A stretch of DNA of 64,000 bases from the NCBI GenBank assembly GCA_963797015.1, contig CAWCNV010000006.1, positions 248,001-312,000 of the forward strand, read 5' to 3'. Source of the stretch: JBBPZA01 sp963797015. Lineage in GTDB: Bacteria > Actinomycetota > Thermoleophilia > Solirubrobacterales > Solirubrobacteraceae. Below the pieces are notes generated by a model. That model saw only the letters and a program-made list of their open reading frames with translations, did not search any database and was not told the origin of the DNA. The translations under genes were made by a program, and so were the position numbers. Shown here one piece after another: positions 47,966-55,512 of the stretch (position 1 is the first letter of the stretch; the number at the start of each line of letters is the position of its first letter).

Positions 47966-48400
47966 TCAGTGCGCGGCGGCGACGCCCTCCTCGGGCGCGC
48001 CGTGCACCAGCTCCACCCGCTCCTCGAACATCACCTCGCCGTCGAGCGTGCGATGGACCGGGCACTTGGCGGCGATCGTCGTGAGCCGCTCGACCTGTTC
48101 CTCGCTGAGGCCGTCGGGGAGCCGCAGCACGAGCTTGAAGCGCGTGGGACAGCCCCGCTCGGCCGGGGAGTACTCGCAGTCGACCTCGACCGGCCCGATG
48201 TCCCAGCGCTTGCGCTGGGCGTACATCTCCATCGTGATCGCGGTGCACGAGGCCAGGCTCGCGGCCAGCAGCTCCTGGGGGCTGGGGCCGGAGTCGTCGC
48301 CACCCGAGTCGCGCGGCTCGTCGGTCGACACGAAGTGCTGGCGCACCTTGACGTCGTGCTGGTAGCTGCCGGTCAGCCGCCGGCGGGCGCTCACCTTCAT
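47966..48400 (-). CDS. OsmC-family peroxiredoxin-like protein
   Basis: A 144-residue protein from ATG 48400 with a GAGGAAG site. SGPSPQELLAASLASCTAITMEM contains the first redox Cys (ASCTA), and AAKCPVHRTL the second, as in OsmC/YhfA proteins that reduce organic hydroperoxides. The single start with a good ribosome site makes the 12-residue longer version unlikely. It appears monocistronic, with 91 bp upstream before the DUF1015 gene stop. Confidence 0.9.
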   Translation of the reverse strand: MKVSARRRLTGSYQHDVKVRQHFVSTDEPRDSGGDDSGPSPQELLAASLASCTAITMEMYAQRKRWDIGPVEVDCEYSPAERGCPTRFKLVLRLPDGLSEEQVERLTTIAAKCPVHRTLDGEVMFEERVELVHGAPEEGVAAAH

Positions 48401-48491
48401 GCGCGCTTCCTCGGTTCTATGCAGGGATCCATACAACCGATGGTAGTGCCACTAGACCTATTCGGGTTGGAACAAACCCGCAGGCCGGACG

Positions 48492-49772
48492 CTACGGAGC
48501 GGACAACGGGTTGAACACCAGCCCGGTCAGCACTTTCGGGAAGAAGTACGTGGATTTCGGCGGCATGTTCTCGCCCGCGGCCGCCACCTCCCGGATCTGG
48601 GCCACTGGTGCCGGGCGCATGAGGAAGGCGGCGTCGAACTCTCCGGCCTGCACGAGCTCGATGGCCTGCGCGGCGTCGCGCGCGTAGCCGAGACCGTCGA
48701 GGTGGGAGATCGAGTCGTCGGTCATTCCCAGCGCGCCCTTGAGCAGCAGCGCCTCGAGCACGGCGGTGTCCAGCTCGCGGTAGGCCGGCGCATGGTCGGC
48801 GAGCGCCTCGTCGGCGATCCGCTGGTCGCGCAGGCGCAGGCGGAAGGGGCGGCGGAAGTGGGCGTCGATGTAGCCGAGCTCGAGCGGTCCCGCGGCGCCG
48901 TCCGCGCTGGGCGCCAGCGCCTCGGGCGCGACCTCCTCGAACTCGAAGTCGCGACGGATCGCCTGCGCGAGCGCCTCGTGCTGGTCGGGACGCAGTCCCC
49001 GCACCATGCGATGCGTCGGGAATACGGTCAGGCCGGGGTCCTCCAGCGTGACCAGGCAGGCGAGCACGTAGCGGTGTGGGCCCTCGCCGCCGATCTCCTC
49101 GGCGTAGACGCGGGCGGTCTCGTAGCGATGGTGGCCGTCGGCGATGAGGAGCTCGGCCGGGGCGAGTGCCTCGCCGACGAGCCGTGCCACGGCCGCGTCC
49201 TCGACTCGCCACAGGCGGTGCAGCGTGCCCTCGTCGTCGGTCACCTCCGCCCACGGGGACCGTCCCTCGATGCCCGCGGACAGGGCCGCCCAAGCGGCGC
49301 CTGCCGGGTCCGAGTGCAGGGCGAAGATCGGCGACAGGTTCGCGCGTGTCGCGCGCGTGAGCCGCAGGCGGTCCTCCTTGGGGCCGGGGTGGGTGCGCTC
49401 GTGTGGCCGCACGCGTCCGGGGCCGTAATCCTCCACCCGGACGCGGCCGAGGAAGCCGTGGCGCGTCAGTGTCCGGCCATCGGGGCCGCGGTAGTCCTGG
49501 GTCAGCGCCCACAGCGCTGGACGCTTGTCGGCGATAACGGCCCCATCCGCGCGCCAGCGGTCAAGTAGCTGTGCCGCGGCGGCGTAGGGGTCGCCGCCGG
49601 GGGTGTCGGGCTGCGGGAGGTCGATCGCGACCGCGTTGTAGGGCGAGCGGGCGGCGAGCGCCGCCCTCTGCTCGTCGTCGATCACGTCGTAGGGCGGAGA
49701 GACGAGCTCCTGGAGCGGTCCCGCTCGGCCCTGGTCATAGCGCAGCGCGCACAGAGGCTGGACGTCGGCCAT
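48492..49772 (-). CDS. DUF1015 family protein (SerC-associated type)
   Basis: A 426-residue protein from ATG 49772. It has the DUF1015 hallmarks: LVSPPYDVIDDEQR near the start, YNAVAIDLP, HERTHPGPKEDRLRL, LLIADGHHRYETA in the middle, and MPPKSTYFFPKVLTGLV at the end. The family is widespread in Actinobacteria and anaerobes. Its biochemical role is not established; the GHHRYET and PKSTYF blocks suggest a kinase-like active site. It follows the CAP-domain gene after 4 bp. Confidence 0.92.
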   Translation of the reverse strand: MADVQPLCALRYDQGRAGPLQELVSPPYDVIDDEQRAALAARSPYNAVAIDLPQPDTPGGDPYAAAAQLLDRWRADGAVIADKRPALWALTQDYRGPDGRTLTRHGFLGRVRVEDYGPGRVRPHERTHPGPKEDRLRLTRATRANLSPIFALHSDPAGAAWAALSAGIEGRSPWAEVTDDEGTLHRLWRVEDAAVARLVGEALAPAELLIADGHHRYETARVYAEEIGGEGPHRYVLACLVTLEDPGLTVFPTHRMVRGLRPDQHEALAQAIRRDFEFEEVAPEALAPSADGAAGPLELGYIDAHFRRPFRLRLRDQRIADEALADHAPAYRELDTAVLEALLLKGALGMTDDSISHLDGLGYARDAAQAIELVQAGEFDAAFLMRPAPVAQIREVAAAGENMPPKSTYFFPKVLTGLVFNPLSAP

Positions 49773-49776
49773 CTGC

Positions 49777-50307
49777 TCAGCGCGGCGCCGCGAAGTCCTG
49801 GGTGTAGGTCGCCGCTGGCAGGCCACCGGCGCCCGGCCCGGGCGCGCCCACCGCGACGCCCATCCCGGAGTCCTTGAAAGACCGGCGCAGGATGTTCTCA
49901 CGGTGCCCTGCGCTGTTCATCCACGCCTTGACGATGCTGCGCGGCGTGGCGAGGCTCCCGCTGCCCCAGGCGATGTTCTCGCCCCAGGTCGAGGCGCTGT
50001 AGCCGGCAGCCGCGGTGCGGTCACCGGGGTCGGTGCCGCTCGGGCTCGTGTGATCGAAGTACCCCCGCTTGACCATGTCGCGCGAGTGCTTGCCGGCGGC
50101 CTTGGCGAGGAGCCGGTTCGTGCGCAACGCCGGAATCCCCCGCCTGCGCCGCTCGCGGTTGATGAGGCACGCCGTGGCCTTGGCGGCCCGCTTGAGCGTG
50201 CTGGCCGTCGGAACCTTGGTGGCGCCGGTGCACTTGGCGCCGGCGGCGCCGACGGGCAGTGCGAGCAGGGCGACGCCGGCGAGGAAGGCGATGAGGGTCA
50301 TACGCAC
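49777..50307 (-). CDS. Secreted CAP-domain (SCP/PR-1) protein
   Basis: A 176-residue protein (GTG 50307 or ATG 50301) with a signal peptide ending near GAAGAK. The CAP core has CLINRERRRRGIPALRTN, LAKAAGKHSRDMVKRGYFDHTSP, GENIAWG, AWMNSAGHRENIL and TYTQDFA. The two His and two acidic residues of the CAP pocket are present (HSRDM, GEN, GHREN). These extracellular proteins bind lipids or act in the cell envelope. A Gly/Pro-rich insert precedes the last strand. Confidence 0.9.
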   Translation of the reverse strand: MRMTLIAFLAGVALLALPVGAAGAKCTGATKVPTASTLKRAAKATACLINRERRRRGIPALRTNRLLAKAAGKHSRDMVKRGYFDHTSPSGTDPGDRTAAAGYSASTWGENIAWGSGSLATPRSIVKAWMNSAGHRENILRRSFKDSGMGVAVGAPGPGAGGLPAATYTQDFAAPR

Positions 50308-50350
50308 CCGCGGCAGGCTACCGAGACGCGTCCGCCGCCGATGCGAACAT

Positions 50351-51031
50351 ATGTTCGTGATGTACCCACCCTACCTCCGCGAGAAGGCCCGATCCCTGCG
50401 CACGGACAAGCGCCTGACGATCGACGAGCTCGCGGAACGCCTGGCGATCTCGCGCACCACGATCTTCTACTGGGTGCGGGACATCCCGATCCCGATCACA
50501 GTCCGCCAGAGCGACAGCCAGCGTCGAGGCACGCGCGCGATGGTGCGGCGCTTCGAGCGGCTGCGAGAGGAGGCCTATGCGGAGGGGAGGGCCACCTTCG
50601 CGTCGCTCGCTGCGGCTGATCCGAGCTTCCGGGACTTCGTCAACCTCTACCTCGCGGAGGGGTACAAGAGGGGCCGGAACCACGTCTCGATCGGAAACTC
50701 GGACCCCGCTGTCATCGTCGTCGCCGATACATGGCTTCGCCGCCTGACAACGCATGCACTGGGCTACTACCTCCAGTACCACGCCGACCAGGACCTCGAC
50801 GAGCTTCGTCGCTTCTGGGCCGAGACTCTCGCCATCGAGCCCGACCGAATCCGCCTTCAACGAAAGAGCAACAGCAACCAGCTCAGCGGGCGGATGTGGC
50901 GCTCCGCGCACGGTGTCGTGACGGTCCGGGCCTGCGACACGCTGCTGCGCGCACGGCTCCAGGGCTGGATGGACGTGCTGCGCGAGGACTGGTCTAGACT
51001 CGCTCCGCCGGGGCGTAGCTCAGCCTGGTAG
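50351..51031 (+). CDS. HTH protein with LAGLIDADG-like core, ending inside tRNA-Pro
   Basis: About 226 residues from ATG 50351 (ATG 50360 possible). The N-terminal helix-turn-helix reads LTIDELAERLAISRTTIFYWV. The middle, FVNLYLAEGYKRGRNHVSIGNSD followed by VVADTWLRRL, resembles the LAGLIDADG fold seen in a group of actinobacterial HTH proteins (key LYLAEGYK and NSDP). It likely binds DNA; a nuclease activity is not implied. The last eight residues and the TAG stop (51029-51031) are encoded by the first 23 bases of the tRNA-Pro gene on the same strand. Confidence 0.75.
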   Translation: MFVMYPPYLREKARSLRTDKRLTIDELAERLAISRTTIFYWVRDIPIPITVRQSDSQRRGTRAMVRRFERLREEAYAEGRATFASLAAADPSFRDFVNLYLAEGYKRGRNHVSIGNSDPAVIVVADTWLRRLTTHALGYYLQYHADQDLDELRRFWAETLAIEPDRIRLQRKSNSNQLSGRMWRSAHGVVTVRACDTLLRARLQGWMDVLREDWSRLAPPGRSSAW

Positions 51032-51084
51032 AGCACCCCGTTTGGGGCGGGGAGGTTTCGCCGGTTCGAATCCGGCCGCCCCGA
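51009..51084 (+). tRNA. tRNA-Pro (anticodon UGG)
   Basis: Acceptor stem CGGGGCG pairs with CGCCCCG at 51077-51083. The D-arm starts GCTCAGCCTGGTAGAGC, the anticodon stem CCCCG/CGGGG encloses TTTGGGG (anticodon TGG), and the T-arm has GGTTCGAATCC. CCA is not encoded. The 5' 23 bases also encode the end of the preceding HTH protein. Confidence 0.95.
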
Positions 51085-51104
51085 TTTCCAGCGACGCTCC
51101 CCGA

Positions 51105-52697
51105 TCACGTCGCCGTCAGGTCGCGACGACCGAACGCGGCCAGTGCAGCGAGTGTGGCGAGGCCCGCCAGCGCGAGCATGGTCGCGGCCGCGGAGGCCTT
51201 GAACGGCTCGCCCGGGACGAGGCCGACGTCGTGGAAGGGCGAGACGGCGAGCAGCCAGCCCGGCAGCTCGAGCAGGGCGCCGAACGTCTGCCAGGCGAAG
51301 GCGACGGCGACGAGGCCGTAGGCGATGCCCGCGCTGGCCCGCGGCACGAGCGCGAAGGCGAGCGCGCCGAGCGTGAGGAAGAGCAGCGCGGCGGGCAGGC
51401 AGTTCGCGCCCGCGCCGAGCATCGTGGCGAGCGACACGCCGGCACCCTGGGAGGCGGCGCCCGCCCAGGCGAGCAGGCCCGCGACCAGCGCCACGAGAAC
51501 CGCGGCCGCCGCGGCCACGAGCAGGCGTGCCGCTAGCCAGCGGCTGCGGCCGACCGGGAGCGCGAGCAGCGTCTCGAGCCGCTGCTCCGCCTCCTCGCCA
51601 CGGACCGACACGATCTGCATGCAGGAGAACAGGCTCACCGCGAGGACGAGGAAGATGAAGCTGAAGCCGAGCCAGCCCGCCGGCGTGACGACCGAGTCGG
51701 CGCCGAGCTTCTCGAGCTGGCGCTGGACGTTCTTGGAGATCACGTCGGGCGTCGCGGCATCGGAGATGACCCCCATGAGGAACGCGAAGGCTCCGACTCC
51801 CACGACCCACGCGACCACGACGCCGCGCTCGAAGCGAACCGCCTGCGCCGCCGGCGATCCGAGCAGGCGCACGCGCGGCGGCGCGCTCTCGCGCGAGGGC
51901 AACAGGCCGCTGCCGACATCGCGGCGGGTGGCCAGCGCGCCCGCCGCGAGGAGCAGCAGCGCTCCGGTGGTTAGCGGCAGCAGCAGCACCAGCGGCCGCG
52001 GATCCGCAAACGGTCGCAGCTCGGCAGCCCAGCCGAGCGGTGTCGCCCATCGCAGCGACTCCAGTCCCGTGGACGAGATCGCGGCAACCGTGCGCCGCGC
52101 GAAGGCGACCACGAGCACGCCGCTCGCGAGCCCGGTCGCCATGCGCTTGGTCGGAGCGAGCTGGCTGGTCAGCGCTCCGACGCCCGCGAACACCGGCACG
52201 ACCGAGACGATCGCGAGCGCCAGGTAGGCCGAGCCGCCCGCGGGCAGCTTCCCAGCCAGGAACGAGACGAACAGCGCCAGCCACAGCGCCCCCGCGCCGG
52301 CGGCGACCGCGGCGATCTGGGCCACGAACGCGCCGCGCCGCCCGATCACGCCCGCGTACACGAGCTCGGCGCGCCCGGAGTCCTCCTCGGCGCGCGTGGC
52401 GCGAACGGCGCCGAGCAGTCCCCAGATCGCCGCCAGCACGACAAGGCTCCCGCCGACGCGCCAGCTCACGTAGCCGCCCACGGAGAGAAGGTCGTGCGGC
52501 GCGCCGTAGAGCAGCCGCGCGGCATCGTTCTCGCCGACGCTGCGCGCGAAGTCCAGCCGGTCCGCGCGCGTCGGGTAGCCCTCGCGATAGGCGGTCGCCT
52601 GCGTCAGCGCGCTGAGGAAGAAGAGCAGCGCGAAGGAGATGGTGCGCAGCCGAGAGTCGGCCAGCGCGCGGACTGCAACCGCACTAGCCGCCGGCAT
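51105..52697 (-). CDS. ABC-2-type exporter permease
   Basis: About 530 residues from ATG 52697, with about twelve hydrophobic segments arranged as two similar halves of six, the first starting ALADSRLRTISFALLFFLSAL and the second FERGVVVAWVVGVGAFAFLMG. No enzymatic motifs. The start overlaps the end of the ATPase gene by 14 bp, so the two make one ABC transporter. The double-size permease with one ATPase is typical of actinobacterial drug or polyketide exporters. The substrate is unknown. Confidence 0.85.
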   Translation of the reverse strand: MPAASAVAVRALADSRLRTISFALLFFLSALTQATAYREGYPTRADRLDFARSVGENDAARLLYGAPHDLLSVGGYVSWRVGGSLVVLAAIWGLLGAVRATRAEEDSGRAELVYAGVIGRRGAFVAQIAAVAAGAGALWLALFVSFLAGKLPAGGSAYLALAIVSVVPVFAGVGALTSQLAPTKRMATGLASGVLVVAFARRTVAAISSTGLESLRWATPLGWAAELRPFADPRPLVLLLPLTTGALLLLAAGALATRRDVGSGLLPSRESAPPRVRLLGSPAAQAVRFERGVVVAWVVGVGAFAFLMGVISDAATPDVISKNVQRQLEKLGADSVVTPAGWLGFSFIFLVLAVSLFSCMQIVSVRGEEAEQRLETLLALPVGRSRWLAARLLVAAAAAVLVALVAGLLAWAGAASQGAGVSLATMLGAGANCLPAALLFLTLGALAFALVPRASAGIAYGLVAVAFAWQTFGALLELPGWLLAVSPFHDVGLVPGEPFKASAAATMLALAGLATLAALAAFGRRDLTAT

Positions 52698-53619
52698 GCC
52701 CGTCGCCGCCCTCGCCGACACGCCCGTCGCCCCCCTCGTAGTGGTGCAGGAAGATCTCCTCGAGCGAGGGCTCGCGGCTTTGAAGCGCGGTGATCGGGTG
52801 GTCGGCCAGCGCGGCGATGAGCGGGCCGATGCTGCCCGAGACCTGGAAGCGCAGCGCGTTGGCGCCCGCCGGCGTCACCTCGACGCCGGGCAGCGGCGGG
52901 AGCTCCGGAACGCGACCGTCGAAGGCGACCTCGACGGTCTGCGCGCTCAGGTGGCGCAGGTCGGCGAGCGTGCCCTGATCGACCAAACGCCCGCGGCGAA
53001 GGATGCCCACCCGGTCGCAGACCGCTTCGACCTCGCTCAGGATGTGCGACGACAGGAACACGGTCTGGCCGCGCTCCTTGGCCTCGCGCACGGTCTCGCG
53101 GAACGCCATCTCCATCAGCGGGTCGAGCCCGCCGGTCGGCTCGTCGAGGATCAGGAGCTCCGCACGGCTCGCGAAGGCGGCGATCAGCTGCACCTTCTGC
53201 TGGTTGCCGTGCGACAGCGCGCGCACCTTCTTGTCCTCGTCGAGCCCGAAGCGCCCGACCAGCTGCGCGCGATAGGCCGGGTCCGTGCCGCCACGGATGC
53301 GCGCGAGGAGCTCGAGCGTCTCGGCACCCGTGAGCGAGGGCCACAGCCTGGGCTCCGCGCTCACGTACCCGAGCCGGCGGTGCGCGGCGACCGGGTCGCG
53401 CCAGGCGTCGACCCCGAACAGCTCCGCCCGTCCGGCGGTGGGACGGTGGAGCCCGAGCAGCAGCCGGATCGTCGTCGTCTTGCCGGCGCCGTTGGGACCC
53501 AGGTAGCCGTACACCTCGCCCGGCTCGACGACCAGGCCGAGCGCGTCGAGCGCGAGCGTCTCGCCATACTGCTTCGACAGCCCCTCGGTGCGGATCGCGC
53601 TGCGCGCTGTCACCGTCAC
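52684..53619 (-). CDS. ABC transporter ATP-binding protein (drug-export type)
   Basis: About 311 residues from GTG 53619 or 53613. Walker A GPNGAGKTT, Q-loop region YVSAEPRLWPSLT, signature LSHGNQQKVQ (LSxGxQQ), Walker B LLILDEPTGGLDP and switch His in FLSSHILSE. The C-terminal 90 residues form the extra domain seen in DrrA-like exporters. It couples ATP hydrolysis to transport through the downstream permease. Only 33 bp separate its start from the divergent thioesterase. Confidence 0.93.
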   Translation of the reverse strand: MTVTARSAIRTEGLSKQYGETLALDALGLVVEPGEVYGYLGPNGAGKTTTIRLLLGLHRPTAGRAELFGVDAWRDPVAAHRRLGYVSAEPRLWPSLTGAETLELLARIRGGTDPAYRAQLVGRFGLDEDKKVRALSHGNQQKVQLIAAFASRAELLILDEPTGGLDPLMEMAFRETVREAKERGQTVFLSSHILSEVEAVCDRVGILRRGRLVDQGTLADLRHLSAQTVEVAFDGRVPELPPLPGVEVTPAGANALRFQVSGSIGPLIAALADHPITALQSREPSLEEIFLHHYEGGDGRVGEGGDGHAGG

Positions 53620-53652
53620 ACCATTACCACCGAGGTGATCGCGACGATCTCC

Positions 53653-54048
53653 ATGGACACCGCCCAGCTCCACGAACTCGTCCCGCTCGCCGCCACGCTC
53701 GACGTCCGCCTCGCGGAGGCGCGGCCCGAGCGGGTGGAGGTCGCGCTCGACTGGCGCGCCGAGTTGTGCACCGCGGGTGGTGTGATGCACGGCGGTGTCC
53801 TGATGAGCCTCGCCGACACGGCCGGCGCCGTGTGCGCGTTCCTGAACCTGCCCGAGGGCGCGCGGGGGACCACGACGATCGAGTCCAAGACCAATCTGCT
53901 CGCGGCCGTGCGCGAGGGCGTGGTCACCGCCGTCGCCGTGCCGCTTCACGCCGGGAGCCGGGTGATCGTCGTCGAGACCGAGATGCGCGGCGGCGGCGAC
54001 AGGCTCGTGGCCAAGACGACCCAGACGCAGGCCGTTCTGCACGAGTAG
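53653..54048 (+). CDS. PaaI-type hotdog-fold thioesterase
   Basis: A 131-residue protein from ATG 53653 (GTG 53635 possible). The hotdog signature is GGVMHGGVLMSLADTAGAVCAF, with Asp in LADTAG as the expected catalytic residue and HGG for the thioester. The later strand TTTIESKTNLLAAV is typical. It hydrolyses aryl- or acyl-CoA thioesters, keeping CoA free. It is divergent from the exporter ATPase and convergent with the AAA-LLM gene. Confidence 0.9.
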   Translation: MDTAQLHELVPLAATLDVRLAEARPERVEVALDWRAELCTAGGVMHGGVLMSLADTAGAVCAFLNLPEGARGTTTIESKTNLLAAVREGVVTAVAVPLHAGSRVIVVETEMRGGGDRLVAKTTQTQAVLHE

Positions 54049-54068
54049 GGGAGCGGAGGGGCGGCCGC

Positions 54069-55499
54069 TCAGTCCTCGCGGAAGGCCGCGATGACCTCCC
54101 CGAAGCGCCGCACGGACTCGGGGCCGTCGGCGTCCGAGAGGCCGACGATCTCCGTCTGGACGCCGGCCTCGGCGAGCTCGCGGCACCGGCCCACGTGCTC
54201 CTCGACGGTCGCCGCGCCCTGCCCCTCGCGCTCCTGCTCTGAGGCGACCACGCGCGCGGGCGCGAGGTGGGTGACCTCGATCGCGGCGGGGTCGCGGTCC
54301 TCGGCCTCGCAGTGCTCTCGCAGGACTGCGAGCTTGTGTCGCACCGTCTCGGGGTCGCCGAAGAGGTTGCAGGCGTCGGCGTGGCGCGCGACGAGGCGCA
54401 GCGTTCGGCGCTCGCCGCCGCCGCCCACGAGGATCGGCACCCGCTCCTGTAGCGGCCGCGGGTAGCAGGTCGCCTCGGGGACCGTGAGCGTGCGGCCCTC
54501 GAAGCGCGGCGCGCCCGGACCCCACATCAGCGGCAGCAGCTCCAGCGCGTCCTCGAGGCGCGCGTAGCGCTCGGCCAGCGACGGCAGCTCGCCCCAGCCG
54601 TAGAGCCGGTGCTCGCGCTCGTACCAGCCGGTTCCCAGACCGCACAGCGCCCGCCCGCCGGAAAGCACGTCGAGCGTCGCGACGATCTTCGCCAGATGAG
54701 CGACGTTGCGGTAGGTGGGGCACGTGACCAGCGTGCCCAGGCGGATGCGCTCGGTGACACCGGCCAGATACGCGAGCGTCGTGTAGCTCTCGAGCATGTC
54801 CTCCCACTCGCGCCCGACCTGGGGGATCTGCACGAAGTGGTCCATCACCCACAGGCTCGTGAAGCCGGCGTCCTCGGCGGCGCGCGCGACCTCGGCGAGC
54901 GTCGAAGCCGTGCTCGCCGGATGCCCGGGCCAGTCGAAGCGCGAGATCTGCAGGCCGAAGTCGAGCTTCATCGGAGACTCCCTCTGACGCGCGGCCGCCT
55001 CCGGGGCGCCCACCAACCCGGGCGGTACCAGCGCGACGGGCTCAGGGCGCAGGACACCCGCGAAGCCCTCGTCCTCGAGCAGCTCGACCGCCTCCTCCGT
55101 GGAGCGCAGCTGGGCGTTGACGACCTTGGCCGGCACCGGAGAGCTCCGCTCGCGGTTGCGCCTGCGGACCTCCGCGGCCGGTGTCTCGAACACCAGCGCG
55201 TAAGCCGGCCGACCGTGGCGCGCCGCCTCATCGCGCCACGCCGCCCGGCGCTTGGGCTCGAGCCCGGTCGAGTCGACGACGGTCGTGAGCCCGCGCCGCA
55301 TCCGCTTCGCCACCACCAGGTCGAGCAGCTCGAACGCGTCAGCGCCGGCGCGCTGGTCGCGCTCCCCGGCCCCGACCAGCGCCCGCAGCCTGTCGGACGA
55401 GACGACCTGGTCGGGATGGAACCACTCGCTGGCCCAGTACGACTTGCCTGATCCGCTCGCCCCCACCAGCACGACGAGGCACGGGTCGGGCAGGCGCAA
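54069..55499 (-). CDS. Fusion of P-loop kinase-like domain and F420-type LLM oxidoreductase
   Basis: A 476-residue protein. Residues 1-165 form an AAA_33/polynucleotide-kinase-like P-loop domain: VLVGASGSGKSYWA at 11-24, VVDSTGLEPKRRAAWR as a nucleoside-binding block and RRRNRERSSPVP as the lid. From residue 177, MKLDFGLQISRFDWPGHPA starts a complete LLM-class (luciferase-like, probably F420-dependent) domain with SLWVMDHFVQIPQVG, RIRLGTLVTCPTYRNVA and PILVGGGGERRTLRLVARHAD. The internal ATG at 54971 has GAGGGAG 6 nt before it, so the LLM part (300 aa) may also be made alone. Confidence 0.85.
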   Translation of the reverse strand: MRLPDPCLVVLVGASGSGKSYWASEWFHPDQVVSSDRLRALVGAGERDQRAGADAFELLDLVVAKRMRRGLTTVVDSTGLEPKRRAAWRDEAARHGRPAYALVFETPAAEVRRRNRERSSPVPAKVVNAQLRSTEEAVELLEDEGFAGVLRPEPVALVPPGLVGAPEAAARQRESPMKLDFGLQISRFDWPGHPASTASTLAEVARAAEDAGFTSLWVMDHFVQIPQVGREWEDMLESYTTLAYLAGVTERIRLGTLVTCPTYRNVAHLAKIVATLDVLSGGRALCGLGTGWYEREHRLYGWGELPSLAERYARLEDALELLPLMWGPGAPRFEGRTLTVPEATCYPRPLQERVPILVGGGGERRTLRLVARHADACNLFGDPETVRHKLAVLREHCEAEDRDPAAIEVTHLAPARVVASEQEREGQGAATVEEHVGRCRELAEAGVQTEIVGLSDADGPESVRRFGEVIAAFRED

Positions 55500-55512
55500 G
55501 CGCCGCGCGTGC

